Below are positions 11,430-23,381 of a stretch of 64,000 nt of DNA, one piece after another. Within the stretch, counting starts at the first letter, position 1, and the number at the start of each line of letters is the position of its first letter. Both the position numbers and the translations under genes were made by a program. This DNA is from Periplaneta americana (lineage: Eukaryota > Arthropoda > Insecta > Blattodea > Blattidae), in NCBI RefSeq assembly GCF_040183065.1, contig NC_091119.1, positions 109,290,263-109,354,262 on the forward strand, written 5' to 3'. The notes beneath the pieces are model-generated. The model ran no database searches, had not been told where the DNA came from, and worked only from the letters and a program-made list of their open reading frames with translations.

Positions 11430-11660
11430 ATAATAGGGTAAAGTTGCCTAATTCCGTGATACTTTTTTTCACTGAATGTCACTGGTTGGATGTCTTGGTA
11501 TGAAATTCACCGATGTCTCAAAAGTAGGAGAAGGATGCACTGTTTCGAGACAGATGTCTGGCGCTATGGTCGAACGGCAAAGCTTTGACTGACATTCAAT
11601 TTTACAAAAGTATCACTGGATTAGGGGTATCACGAAAATAGGCAACTTTACCCTATATTA
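11430..11660. mobile_element. 231-bp MITE with about 35-bp terminal inverted repeats
   Basis: The left end reads agggtaaagttgcctaattc and the right end is its near-perfect inverse (ggcaactttaccct core). The inverted similarity continues through GTGATAC on each side and again further in (tgaatgtca / tgacattca). TA-rich flanks are consistent with a Tc1/mariner-type target. No coding capacity. It lies 20 bp from the end of the nested mariner. Confidence 0.85.
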
Positions 11661-12179
11661 TAAATCGATTATAGAGCTGCATATTAATATTATACAAAAC
11701 TAAATGAAAAGTTAGTCATATAGTGCTAAAGGTTAGGGACATTTATATTCCAACTTGCTTATCCATGGGACTCTTTTTTTCGGTGATATGATCGAATCCC
11801 GGGGGGCCGCGATCCACGGTTGGGGAACCCCTGTCCCGCTAGAGCGCGCACGGCGTGGGAGATTCTTCAGGCGTGCTGGAACATGACAGATGTCTGCATA
11901 TTCGTCTTCGATCATTGTGCGCCACGCGTTTCTCTTACTCCCCTAAAACCCACCCCTTTTATTTGCTACCCTTCTCTCTACACTTGTCAGTCTACCACGT
12001 GAGCAGACTCACCCGTTCCTAGTTTCATTGGCTCGCCCCTCACCCCGCTGCCATCACTTCAATACTCCGCAACGAATAACGACCCCCCGCATCACCCCCC
12101 AACCCTGTCTCTTTCAAACAACCCTCCCCCACTCAACACTGCAATCCGCGCGTACCGTTTAAAGTCCTTCGGGGTGATC
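11661..12179. other. GC-rising spacer with a possible hAT-type terminus
   Basis: Read on the minus strand from about 11832, the sequence caggggttccccaaccgtgg, followed by a GC-rich block, resembles the start of many hAT elements (CAGNGGTTCCCAAC). No matching second end was found. The rest is pyrimidine-rich with several CCCC runs. Confidence 0.3.
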
Positions 12180-12423
12180 CAGCAGCGAAGTTGTTGATGG
12201 GGAGTGAGAGAGAGAGAGAGGGGTGTAATTCAATGTGGTGGCGGGGAGGGGCGCAGGGGGCGGTGGGGGTGTCGTCTGAGTGAGAAGCTGCTGCGCAGAT
12301 TGCCTCGATCATCTCTCGGCAGTAGCGACGATTATGATCTCATTTGGGCGGAGGAGGGTGAGAGGACGGCAGGACCAGCGCTGGCGTGCACACACTGCTC
12401 GGACACCGCGGCGGACAAGACAG
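12180..12423 (+). promoter_or_regulatory. Candidate CpG-rich promoter and non-coding first exon
   Basis: This stretch is far richer in G, C and CpG than its surroundings. It starts with a GAGAGA tract (12207-12222), of the kind bound by GAGA-type factors in insects. It ends in the splice-donor consensus gacaag|gtacgtgg style motif: the exact text is 'acaagacag' followed by 'gtacgtgg', with GT at 12424-12425. The frame open at 12204-12566 runs through the donor and shows no domain. The role as a first exon is an inference. No TATA box or downstream exon was found in the window. Confidence 0.35.
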
Positions 12424-12976
12424 GTACGTGGGAACAGGTGGTTCCGGTCGGCACTGCAGCTCCCTGCCACAGCCACGTGGTGTGCGGTGTTTGTGTGCAA
12501 GTGAGCCTCTATTCCAATTTGTTTCAATACGAATTTGCAGCTTTATCTCCGATTTATACTTCGTAACAACTGAATAAGAAAGAATAATTATTATATAGCC
12601 TATACGGTCTGCATACAAGCGAAGTTCTTTAGATTTGTCTAAATATAATTGTGTGCCACTTCTTCATTTATCATATTCATCTTAATACATTAGTTTTACA
12701 GCCATAAAGGTTACAATTGCAGAAATCATATTACATATTATGGGCAACACCTATACAGTATGTAGGCCTACAATTATCTGTTCGGAATTATATCGTAACA
12801 CTGAATTAAATCCAGAAAGAAGTGCTTTAGAAAGAACAAAATTAAGATAATTTGACAGTTTTGTATTACAATTTTTAACATATATTGAAAATACTCTGTT
12901 TTGTAATTATAGAGGACTACTTTCACATCTAGATAAATCATCAGCAGAAAGCTCCCGAAGTTTTCAAGTAGTTTGA
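12424..12976. other. Spacer after candidate donor, nothing recognised
   Basis: If the donor at 12424 is real, this would be intron. GC content falls quickly after 12500. TAGGCCTA lies at 12773. Confidence 0.35.

Positions 12977-13044
<68 letters not shown>
12977..13044. repeat. (AAT)n microsatellite
   Basis: About 22 uninterrupted AAT triplets. It is the cause of a false poly-Tyr frame on the minus strand. Confidence 0.97.
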
Positions 13045-13047
<3 letters not shown>

Positions 13048-14397
13048 CACAGCACAGCTGCAGTAGTTACAAATTTCTTGTGTATTTTCATCAAGTTTTA
13101 TAAGTTTATGGACTCCTTTTGCATTGTCAGGAAATTTTTATTTCTTCCAGAAAATGAATTTCTTCACTTGATGACATTTCGTAGTGCGCTTCCATACACA
13201 ACACGAGAATAACTAAATGTATTAATAATATTACCAAGTTAAAAGTCAAGATACATATTTTTTAAGTAAAATCTATTCTTGATATCTTAAATCAGCAGAT
13301 TATATTATGAACATAACGTACAACGAGACATTCGTTTGAGTTTAATGAAAGACAACTGAAGATCATACCATACCCAGTACCGTACCAAACGGGAATGCTT
13401 GTAGAAATAACTTCCTGGTGTTACTTTTTTGGCGTCCCACGTGTTGGGAAGTTTCGCAGATACCGTCTTTTTATGTCTCATTTTCCACATCAAAAGATGA
13501 ACATTACATAGAACATAAAAGATTTGTGAAATTACCAATAAAGCTCATTTAAATATTTTATGAATTCTTGTTATTATCTTATTGTGAAAAAATAAATAAC
13601 AATGATTAATATCAGTAAATATCATTCTGAGAGTCAAGCTCTTGGCGTTACCGAAGTTGTATTGAGTTTCTTGTTTATTTTTACAAGAACAAATCAATCT
13701 ATTTGGATACATGTATGATAGACTATATCAAGATAGAATATATAATAGGCTAATGCAAACCCAAATATTATGTAAAGAGTACCGGAAATATCGTACATGT
13801 TTGTTCACTCACACTTACCCGTGTTGAAATCTGATGATGCTTTATTCCTTTGCCACTGAATTGTGTGACTTTAATTTTATATTGCACATTATTCTAGCTC
13901 ACTGCATTTAGAATCAATTAGAGTACATTAATACGTTACTTTCATTTTAAACACTCTGCACTCGGGACTTAGAATTTGTTATTGAGTAATCTGTGCTTCT
14001 GTTGAAATATTTGACAGTAATTTAATTATATCCATATCTCCGGTCAAATGAACTGGCACCATGCAAGATACTTCGAAATAGTAGCCTATTTCATTTGAGA
14101 ATTTGTTGATTAAATTATTGGTTTTGTAAATCCGTTCAATCAAAATTCTTTAAGAAAATCTTTGGAAAGCCAAAGTATTACAAATTTCTTGCAAATATTT
14201 AAAGAATTTAATCTATGTAATTTCATGAACACGAAACTGCAATTATTGTGTGCTTTTTGATGTATTCTAAATAATCTAAAAAATTTTTGTTCACGTATTT
14301 TAGGCGATGAGATCTTCACTCACCCAAGTTAATGGATTGTTAGTTGGGAATACTTTTGTGACTTTGAACAGGGCAAAATAAAATCATAAAATGGTTA
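13045..14397. other. AT-rich spacer, nothing recognised
   Basis: No repeat family, paired inverted repeats or coding frame was supported. Confidence 0.45.

Positions 14398-14457
<60 letters not shown>
14398..14457. repeat. (AAT)n microsatellite
   Basis: About 20 AAT triplets without interruption. Confidence 0.97.
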
Positions 14458-14458
<1 letters not shown>

Positions 14459-15723
14459 GCGAAGTTAATTGTATTGGAAGATACAAATTAATTTGGTTTT
14501 TACAATCTTATTTTTACTCATATTTTTCATTTATAAAATTCATATAATTATTTCTGAAATAGATAAGAAACTAATTTTAATTTTTGGTGTTTTATTGGTA
14601 CTGACATTTTAAAGAACAAGATATTTTATTATTGTTAATTCCCACTTTATGACAGAATTAATTTTTAGTATTGGATAGGACTCCTTTTCCAGGTTTTTAA
14701 GTATTTATGTATTTTTCAATATAATTCAGTTCAGAGAGGCAGTGAACTGAAATTGATGTATCTAACAATAATACTCGGGCATTTCTCTTAAACCGTCTTG
14801 ATAGAAGAACACTTTCCATCCTGCTGTAATTTTATTTTACGATCCCCTCTTCATTAAAAAGTATAGACCTACGCTTTTTTTGTAGTGAAAAAACTTCAAC
14901 TGAGTGTTCATGGGGACTCCACTGTATGCAGAATTAACATTTCACTGTATGCAGTATTGGCACCAATTAAAGTTCATATTGTTTGTTTTCAATTTTCAAT
15001 GTAATATTTGTCATTCATTTTCTTGTTTTTCGTACATAATTATATAAAAAAATGTTGCGGTATTGCAAACATTTGATTTCAAGAGTTTGATGGTCATGAA
15101 AATTTTCATCTCACCTGAGTTCCAGAAATGATTTTGGTTTACCGCAATTTTTTTAATTGAATAACATTATAGTCTAACCTATAGCATTCAGCATTTTTAC
15201 TTAGCCTACATTACGCGTAGGATTTCAGTTATGTGGTACAAATTGTTTAACCAGATTGAAATAACTTTTCCAGTTACATTTCACGTCATATGATGTCACT
15301 TGAAAATAATACTCGTAGTTCATACTCATTAAATATTCGCCGTTTACGAGTTATGGATAGGCTTGTGTATAATATCTCCATAATATATATTTATTGAAAT
15401 AGTTTCATAGAAATACTTACAAAGGAAACCTACTTTATGAGAAGAGACTCCTTGAATTTTGCTGGAAGGCAAAATGCGCTAAGTTTAGTTGGTTCTAATT
15501 CTAATTCTAATTTTGGAAGTTTGCTTTCGTCTGTTGTCAGGATGACTGTAAAGAAATGGAAGTGAATAGAAGTGATTTTTTTTTAATCTTCTTGATGGAA
15601 AATCGAATAATGAAAATTAAAATGTAGAAGGAATCTTACTACATTGAAGTGCCATTCGTATTGATTATTTGTAATAAGACAATTGAGTTAATAGTATCCG
15701 CATGTACGACACTGAGCCATATA
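14458..15723. other. AT-rich spacer, nothing recognised
   Basis: Contains only short simple repeats such as (TTCTAA)n near 15492. Confidence 0.45.
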
Positions 15724-15951
15724 CTGTCCGACCGAGTAGTTATGTCGCAAGATCGGCGAAACGGGGAAAGTTACGTGACAGTTGCTTGCTTTACGGGGCC
15801 CTTTTCTTTAAAATATTTTAAACAGTTGTATAATATTGCGTAAGACTTCCAGTTCCGAACAGCAAATATTTTCAGTCACTAGCCTTTACAGTGCGGTCAG
15901 CAGAAACGGATGGGGGAAATCAAGATGCGACATAACCACTCGATCGGACAG
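15724..15951. repeat. Inverted repeat of 26 bp arms, about 228 bp span
   Basis: The left arm starts ctgtccgaccgagtagttat and the right arm is its inverse with only two differences (15926-15951). The DNA between and just beyond is more GC-rich than the neighbours and includes a poly-C stretch near 16044. It may be a decayed transposon or a foldback repeat. No target duplication was seen. Confidence 0.7.
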
Positions 15952-16762
15952 CAGGAGGCGAGGAAATAGAGTTCCCCTGTTACTCTTGACCTCGGCATTA
16001 GAAGACGGGTGTGTTATCAGCATCATGTCCCACCTACCTTCCCTCCCCCCTCGAGAAATATCTGGTACATATACTCAGTTTTGTAATAGGCTGATCTAAA
16101 TTTGTCGTGAGATGAGAAATCTCTCAATCTGGGTTTGCACTAAGTTCTTACAGTCCACAATGGGTCACTAATTGTATGTATAAATAAAACATTGATATTT
16201 TGAAATAAAGAATTGTCAAGCGCTACAACTGTAATTCGTTTGTGTTAATGTGTCGTATTTCTTATTAGGAAATATAAGAAACGTGAGAACAACAAAATCA
16301 TACAGAAAAGTAGATTCACCGAACACGTTGCTTTGGGAAATAGTGGTGCAATAAAATTTGACCATAAATTATTTTAATAGTTTTCTTCTCTTAACCCATA
16401 CAGATGTGCGTGACAATTTCGGCGGAACCGCGTATGATGGGGTCTACTGGATCTATAAAATGTTCAAATAAAAATAATACATGTATAAGGAAGGGTATAT
16501 AATTTATATAAAGGTAGACAGTTATTACGAGATTTAAACGAGGTATATCAAAGAGACGTCCAAGTAAGAAACCATACAGCTGGTTAAGTTGTAACTGAGA
16601 TTTCACAGTATTTTAATTTTCATTCACATTATTCTCAATTATTTATCAATAGAGTGAAATAAATATAATTACAGAGGCGTGCTTTATATTATTGAACATC
16701 CAATATAGAGATTGCTTTCATTGAAAGTTACTGTATATTGGTGTTAGACCTATAGACCACGA
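15952..16762. other. Spacer, nothing recognised
   Basis: The open frame at 15836-16099 overlaps the inverted repeat and is not credible as a gene. The remainder is AT-rich. Confidence 0.4.
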
Positions 16763-16763
16763 C

Positions 16764-16805
<42 letters not shown>
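16763..16805. repeat. (TTA)n microsatellite
   Basis: About 14 uninterrupted TTA triplets. Confidence 0.95.
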
Positions 16806-16808
<3 letters not shown>

Positions 16809-16877
16809 AATGAAATCACTTAATACCTTAAAAGTGGTGATAAAATACGATCATAACTAGCTGAGAAAGAATTAAAC

Positions 16878-17275
16878 ATATATCGATCGTCTAGTTCAAA
16901 AGTGCGACAACTCAGAAAAACAAGTTTTGAGATATCTTCAGTTGAAAGTTTCAAATAAATCACTTAGAAAGGAACAGAGTTCTGGTTCATAACCACGACA
17001 ATTAGAAATGAGTCTGTATTCAGGAGGAGTTTATCATAATCTTCCAGTTCATTATTAATACATTTCGAAATGTACTAATAATGAATTAGTAAAGTCCATA
17101 GTTATAATTATTTCTAAAGCAGTTTATTTAGTTTTTTTTTTCTTTTTGGTTGTAAATATGACTTATCTCAATATTGAATCTGAAACAGCTCCGAAAGGGG
17201 CTTTCAGTAGTATAAATAACTAAAAAAATGGCAATTTTTGAGTTGTCGCACTTTTGAACTGGACGATCGATATAT
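16878..17275. mobile_element. 398-bp MITE with 37-bp terminal inverted repeats
   Basis: The left end (atatatcgatcgtctagttc, to 16914) is matched by the inverse right end (17239-17275) with one mismatch. A near-perfect 38-bp palindrome lies at 17050-17087, around acatttcgaaatgt, close to the middle. The element has no coding capacity. TA-rich ends suggest a Tc1/mariner-type target. The high identity of the ends suggests a young insertion. Confidence 0.92.
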
Positions 17276-18312
17276 TAACTGAAGATAAACACTAAACTGA
17301 CTCGCTGAAGTTCTATGTAGCCTACACCAAGTTAATAAATGTCAAATCTTTAAATGACTTCATTGCAGTGTAGTTTTTGTAAAGAAATGGAAAACATGTA
17401 ACCTCGGAAATCTCGATTTGAACTGATATTCATGAACCATTCTCCAGAATAACGGATATTTTAAATAGAATATGCCTCACTGTTTGGTTATGTTTTTCTC
17501 ACTTACGTTTTCCTGCTCTCGGTAGGCCTATTTTGAACCCTGTAGGCCTAATATACTCTCTAAATTTAGCGTCACTAGATAGGAAATTGTGTTAAAAAGA
17601 AGTTAGGTACCAATATTTTGTCAGAGATTCTGTCGTGCTGTCTCCCTATTGTCGGACCCTTATTAATGGTACTATGTACAAACTGTAAGATGACCGTTAA
17701 TTTTCTCGTAATTTGAATTAATCTCAACTTATATTAAACAAATGATTCTACCATTCTGTCTGAGGATCTATAGTTTTATTGGCTTGCAAGACCGGTTGTG
17801 AAGGTAATGAACTGGTTCGATTGCCGGACAAACAGAAGTTCACGGAGAAAATGCATCCTAATATTGCCCTTATCTCGAATTTCACTGTCCATCAATATAA
17901 ACCGATAAAGTCTCAGTTTGTTTTACGAAGCGTCCTACCGCGATAATAATGATGATGGGCTTTTTTATATAACTTCACCCATTTTCTCAAATTAGGGAAA
18001 CACATTAGGTAACCGGTGTGTAGGTAAGAAGCGGTCTACTTATTGGTGCTTATACGAGTATCATGCGTTTCTCAGAGGATCTTGACGTGTGTCGGTTTAA
18101 TTTCTTCCTCTTGTTATAAATGTCAAATACGAACTGTATTATCAATATTTATGCATTTCATCAGGTGTGTTCTGTGTCATGTAAAGGTAATTAATTTTGT
18201 ATTTCAGTATTCTTTGAACTTAATATATGTCCGTTACATACTTTACATCTGTAATTTTGTCGTTTCGCTGAAGATATCATTGTTTATAATTTTTAAAAAT
18301 AAGGAACAGTTC

Positions 18313-18313
<1 letters not shown>
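17276..18313. other. AT-rich spacer
   Basis: Two TAGGCCTA palindromes lie 20 bp apart at 17523 and 17543. A possible decayed B-box (ctggttcgattgccgg) near 17813 was not enough to call a SINE. Confidence 0.4.

Positions 18314-18355
<42 letters not shown>
18314..18355. repeat. (TTA)n microsatellite
   Basis: About 14 TTA triplets. It gives a false poly-Ile frame. Confidence 0.95.
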
Positions 18356-18699
18356 GCAGAAATTAACTTATATCATTAAAATTCTGCAGTATTAATATTA
18401 ACACAAGTTACAATGTACTACGTACAGTTACCCTTAAAAAGAATGAGACGATTCTTGGTCGTCGGAAGTTAAAGTTCTACAGCGCGGTTCACTCGATATC
18501 GACGTAACGATACATAACATGACAAATAGTACAAGAATTGTTACAAGGACCACAACAAGGACAAGGACCAGAATAAGGATCACGAAGAAGACTGCCATTT
18601 AAGGCCAGGATTTCACAACATAGCTCGAGTCACAAAATATCATTGCTTCACTGTACCGAATGGCAAATGCCTGCTATGGGATCTACATTCTGGACTACT

Positions 18700-18800
18700 G
18701 CTGTCACTGTCTTGTCTCGGTAGCTCATATAGTAGCGTGTTGGTTCCGCTGTATAACCGAAACGTCTCGTGTTCGATCCCGGGTAAAACCTTTTTTTATT
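18700..18800 (+). mobile_element. tRNA-like SINE head
   Basis: An A-box-like ggtagctcatatagtagcgt and a good B-box (gtgttcgatcccgggt) are spaced as in a tRNA, followed by a T-rich run. The 3' body is not recognised. It abuts the Tc1-type element relic on its right. Confidence 0.55.
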
Positions 18801-18987
18801 GAGGTGTAATTAATTTGTTCAGAGTTCCTTGACTGTCTAATTTGTCGAAAAATATGGAATAATTTATGCCCAATTTCTGGGTTTTACAAGTTGGCTGAAC
18901 CTCGTCAAAAAAAATAAAACTTACTTGGAAGTTAAAAGTATTCTTCATCAAACAAAAATCATAAGAAACAAAAAGAGACCTGCTAAC
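18801..18987. other. Spacer, possible 3' flank of the Tc1-type element
   Basis: No terminal inverted repeat pairing with sequence beyond 19995 could be found by eye. Confidence 0.35.
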
Positions 18988-19995
18988 TTAAAATCTTGTC
19001 CACATGCCATCAGCTTCTATTACAGATCTAAGTCGATCCGGCATGGATGTCACGAGATTGTGAAATAAGTTCTGATCCCCGGCGAGATCTTCCCAGGTGT
19101 CAACAACTTGATCCCACAATTCGTCTCGATTTCGAGGGCGTCGGTGGGCACAGGGACTATCCTTCTCTTTTTCAATTCCACCCATAAATTTTCGATGACA
19201 TTCAAATCAGGTGACTTCGGAGGCCAATTAATGATTTCGATCTCGGGTCTCCTTTGAAACCATCTTTGAATGCTTGCAGCATAGTGTACGGGATGGCTAT
19301 CCTGCTGGAAGAGCAATGTTCCTTCGGGAAAACGTACTCGGGCGGAGGGAAGGAATATATTTTCCAGAATGTGCTCGTAAGTTCCCGCATTAAACCGGCT
19401 ATAGATGCTTCTATAACGCCAGGTCCATCGTAAGACATCCACCCCCAACACGATATGCTAAAGCGCCCCGATCTTTCACGTCGGTGCACATAGCGCTGGT
19501 CATGTCGGAGACCATCCTCACGATAGACACGGACAGGACCTTCGTAATCACTCGAGATGGTTGTTTCGTCGGAGAAAATTACATTTCTCCAATCGAAATC
19601 CACTCGATTGGTAGCGAAGGCAAGACGGTCGACAGCTTGTGCTTCCCCCAATATTTCCATTTGCGCAGCCCTCCGGCTCCTAATACCGCGGTTCCTCAAC
19701 CTGCTGATCACAGTCTGTGAAGAGCCGGGAAAGTTAGATACTGCTCTTATTTCGTTAGCAGTCAGAAAGGGGTCCTGTCGAACTGTCTCGAATAAGAGAG
19801 CATCCTCTTCCAATGAAGAAATCCGCGGACGCCCAGGAATAGGGCGATTTTCGACCTCCCCTAAATTTTGGTAACGATAACCCACCTCGCGGCTGTACTT
19901 CCAGGAACACCGACCAAACGGCCAGCAGATCTAGCCCCATATCCAGCCTCAACTAGAGCTATAACTCGCTGTCTCATATCACGTCGGTTCGCCAT
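18988..19995 (-). pseudogene. Tc1/IS630-type transposase, about 336 codons, frameshifted
   Basis: DNA transposase of the DDE class (cut-and-paste transposition). The minus-strand start is MANRRDMRQRVIALVEAGYG (19995), giving a helix-turn-helix ending SAGRLVGVPGSTAARWV. After a frameshift near 19860 comes the second DNA-binding part with GRPRISSLEEDALL, then the first catalytic Asp in NVIFSDETT. A frameshift near 19400 leads to LLFQQDSHPVH (second Asp), then WPPKSPDLNVIENLW with the third acidic residue, Glu. A third frameshift near 19150 leads to SMPDRLRSVIEADGMWTRF at the end. I count 35 residues between the second Asp and the Glu. Catalytic residues are intact although the frame is broken three times, so it died recently. 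Plus-strand frames here are shadows. Confidence 0.9.
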
Positions 19996-21441
19996 TACGA
20001 TGAGAAATGAGGGATGACGATAATACTTTAGTGTAGACAATGACTATTTAACGTGATATAGAATTATTGAAATAAGAGGCATCTTGCATAGTAAGAGTTA
20101 ATAAATCAACCCTAAATAAAATATCTAAATAACAGGATATAACAGGAAGTCCAATTGTTGCGAAACTAATCAAATTAAATCTAAGCTGAAGTAGCATGTT
20201 TTGTACAAAGAATTAGACTGAATTCCTTTTCGACAGAACCTATAATCAATGGCTTGTCTGAACATGATAAACAAATCCTAAGTGTTTCCAATGTCACTGG
20301 ACAATTTCAAAATATTAATTTAAAAACTAAGAAAGGATCGTAAATGTTGTATCTAATGATTATTTACATTTATGTCTACAAAATGAATCTTGGAAAAACG
20401 TATATGATACTGGTACTACTGATATTAAGAGTTAATGTATTGCATTTTTCACTTAATTTCATAATCACTTCAGTGGATTTTCTCCACTCAATGTTGTGAA
20501 AAAATTCAAAAGTAAAAACATGTAGATAACGCAGGGACTTCAAAATCTCATGTATTAAAAAGAAGAATCTATATGTAATGAGTTGCAATGTAATGATCCT
20601 CATGTTCTTAAATACTGCAAGGAGTACAGTGTAATTTATCAAAAATTATGAAAGAGGGAAATAGAATATATTTGAATAGAAAAGTACAAAATTTAGATAA
20701 TGCAATTAAATCTATTCGGAATATTATTAAATTTAAACTTGTAGATATCCTAAGAAAGAAAATATTTTTCACTAAAACCAATGATTATAAAATAGAGAAT
20801 CCCAAATCTATTGCAAATTCTTTTAACGTATTATAGTATATAGTACAGAAATATTATTGACAACTTAAACATTCAAGATTTTGCAAAAGATACTGCAATT
20901 GGTTACTTAACAGATGCATTTAATAATTAGTATTAATATATGTAATTAGTCAATAACTGCAACAGTGCTTTTCCATTCAATCATAACATGAATAAAATTG
21001 AATGCATACTAAATTAAACACTATTGCAAACACGTAGATAAAATAGTTAAAATTAACTGCAGGTGTGAGAATGAAATAATCTAAAGCCATACTTTTAACA
21101 AAAATTGTTTTGTGCGAGTGCATTTCTTACACATATGGGAAAGCTATCAATAAAATATTGTAATAATTACTCAACGAATTACATAGCCTAAGGACTCTAA
21201 ACCTTTGTAAAAGTTTGTCTATTATTATATATATTTTTATAATTTCATTTTAATTGCTAGTTTTTAATATATATATATTTAATATATATGCATTTTAATT
21301 GTTAGTTTTTAATATATATGCATTTACATTGTATATGTGTGTGTATAAATGCATTCATTAGATTAACGTTTATAATATTATAACTTGTAATTTTGTATTG
21401 TTTGCGATCATTAACACTTAATCTCAGGACTTTGTAAAACT
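19996..21441. other. AT-rich spacer
   Basis: A near-duplicated piece with 'ttttaattg(c/t)tagtttttaat' occurs at about 21250 and 21295, with (TA)n tracts. No coding frame is supported. Confidence 0.4.
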
Positions 21442-21480
21442 CTATTTCAACGTTACTTAGCTATTTCAACGTTATTTAGA
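21442..21480. repeat. Tandem pair of a 19-bp unit
   Basis: ctatttcaacgttacttag is followed directly by the same text with one change (c to t). Confidence 0.85.
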
Positions 21481-21483
21481 CAA

Positions 21484-21575
21484 AAAAATCGTTGTATAGA
21501 CTAAGAATCGAACTCGCACTCTTCTACACAACACGCAGAAGTCTTACCGTCTGAGCTATTGAAACGACATGAAAG
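21484..21575 (-). mobile_element. tRNA-like SINE head
   Basis: Read on the minus strand, there is an A-box (aatagctcagacggtaagac) and a B-box (gagttcgattctta) at tRNA spacing. Acceptor pairing is poor, so it is SINE-derived rather than a working tRNA gene. Confidence 0.6.
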
Positions 21576-22052
21576 CTTTCCTTTCTGTGTGGAGTGTCGA
21601 TCTAGTCATGAAGGTCCATTGTCGATTTAACTACACGATTTATGTATATATTTATCTTTCATTTACGTAATATTATCATATTTTTTGCAGTTTTTGAAGT
21701 GAATTTCGGAACGATGCTAGTAACAAACCAAATAGTCTGAATTTAAGTAACTCAATATTCGTTATCTTGTGTATCAGTGCTCTGGTCTCCGATCATGCGC
21801 AGTGTCTCACATCTGAGACTTAGGAATATTCAATCGTCTCATCCTTTTTCAGGGAAACTGTACATTACAACTAATACTAGCCAAAATTCGGAAAATTACT
21901 TATGTAACAGATAACTGTAATTTTCATAGTAAAATATTATTCAATTCAAGATTATTATGATGTGAAATTGGTTTGATTACTATTATACAAAATAAATGTT
22001 ATCGCATCTGGTATTTATTGTCAATGATTTTAATTTTTCTGGAATATCCTGA

Positions 22053-22054
<2 letters not shown>
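21576..22054. other. AT-rich spacer, nothing recognised
   Basis: No signal beyond short simple repeats. Confidence 0.4.

Positions 22055-22099
<45 letters not shown>
22055..22099. repeat. (TTA)n microsatellite
   Basis: About 15 uninterrupted triplets. Confidence 0.95.
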
Positions 22100-23381
22100 G
22101 GCACTTTATTAAATATCACACCTTCACTCGGTCGCAGTTTTAATCATAACCAATGAGAACTTCTCAAATTGATTCCAAAATACTCTTATTGTCACTGAGG
22201 TAAAAGAATATCTGTCTGAAGAGCTTATTTTTATGTTAGAAGAATTTATGTCTCAACTCTCTGGTTAAATTTCTTAATGCTTTTCCACAGGTGACCTTTT
22301 TCAGTAGATATATTTGATTTAAAATACAAACTTTGTTCTATGTTTATCACATATTCTGGGAATCTACTCTTATACACGATTTCTCCATTTCTTGACAATC
22401 TATCAAATGCCGTTTTAAAATAATCAGTGAAGTTTACATAAATATTGGAAAGTTGAACCCTCGTCTATTTTGAATTATCTGCTCTGTTGTAAATATGGCA
22501 TCTGAAAATGGTCGGTCTTTCCGAAAGCCACAGTGTTCTTCCATTAATTCATGCGTATTGATTATATTCAGTCATCTGATGATGAACTTTGTATTCAGCA
22601 AGCAAATGTATCCATTGCTTGTAAACTTACGTCTGTTTCCATATATTTATATGTGCATAAATATAATTTATAGGCCTGTAATTATTTGAATGATACTTTT
22701 GTTTCTGTCTAGAGTGAAGTGTGCAATAGCGTCAATTTCTTGCGTATAGGCTACTATTCTAATTACACCTGATATAGACTATTATAATTCTGTGTAATAG
22801 TATGTTACAATAAATTATTTCTATAGTTGGGTCGTATACTTATCTCTTAAATTTAGATCGATAAATATTGAAGCGAAATTCTTCATGTCACCTAGAAGTT
22901 TTGTCGGTTAATAGTGTATGGAAATAAATTGAACAAATCTATCAAAGAAGTCGATTTCTATGCGCGCGCCCTCATCGTCCACGCAACTCACCCTCTCTCA
23001 AGGGATTCATCTTGTTACCCGCAGTTACCCACACTTGGCTGCTTTCAGCAAATTGTCCCCCTTGTACTAGAACTGTCGTGATGATATGCTATACGCCACA
23101 CTCCTGTGTCACAAGTTTCCGCATTTCAACGGCTGTTTCATGTAGACTCGTTGCTCAACATAGCGGCTACTCTTCTCTGATAATAGCTACTAAAATGCAA
23201 GGATAACCATGAGTTGTCTTAAAACAGATGCGTGTCCTAGCGTGGTATTGGAACGCCAATATCCATATTAAATAACTACCTTCGTTCGTTAAGCTGTTTA
23301 TGTGTGAAGTAGTAATTCTGTGCCAGAATAAATGAGTGTAAAATGTATATCCAAGTTCACCCATGGCGGACGGAGCTGCTC
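22100..23381. other. AT-rich spacer, nothing recognised
   Basis: Short frames at 22495-22689, 23012-23206 and 23167-23364 have no recognisable domain. Confidence 0.4.

Noticed and set aside
12774-13094. Poly-Tyr protein on the minus strand
   Set aside because: Produced entirely by the (AAT)n microsatellite.
19484-19874. Two plus-strand open frames of 78 and 105 codons
   Set aside because: Antisense shadows of the Tc1-type transposase.
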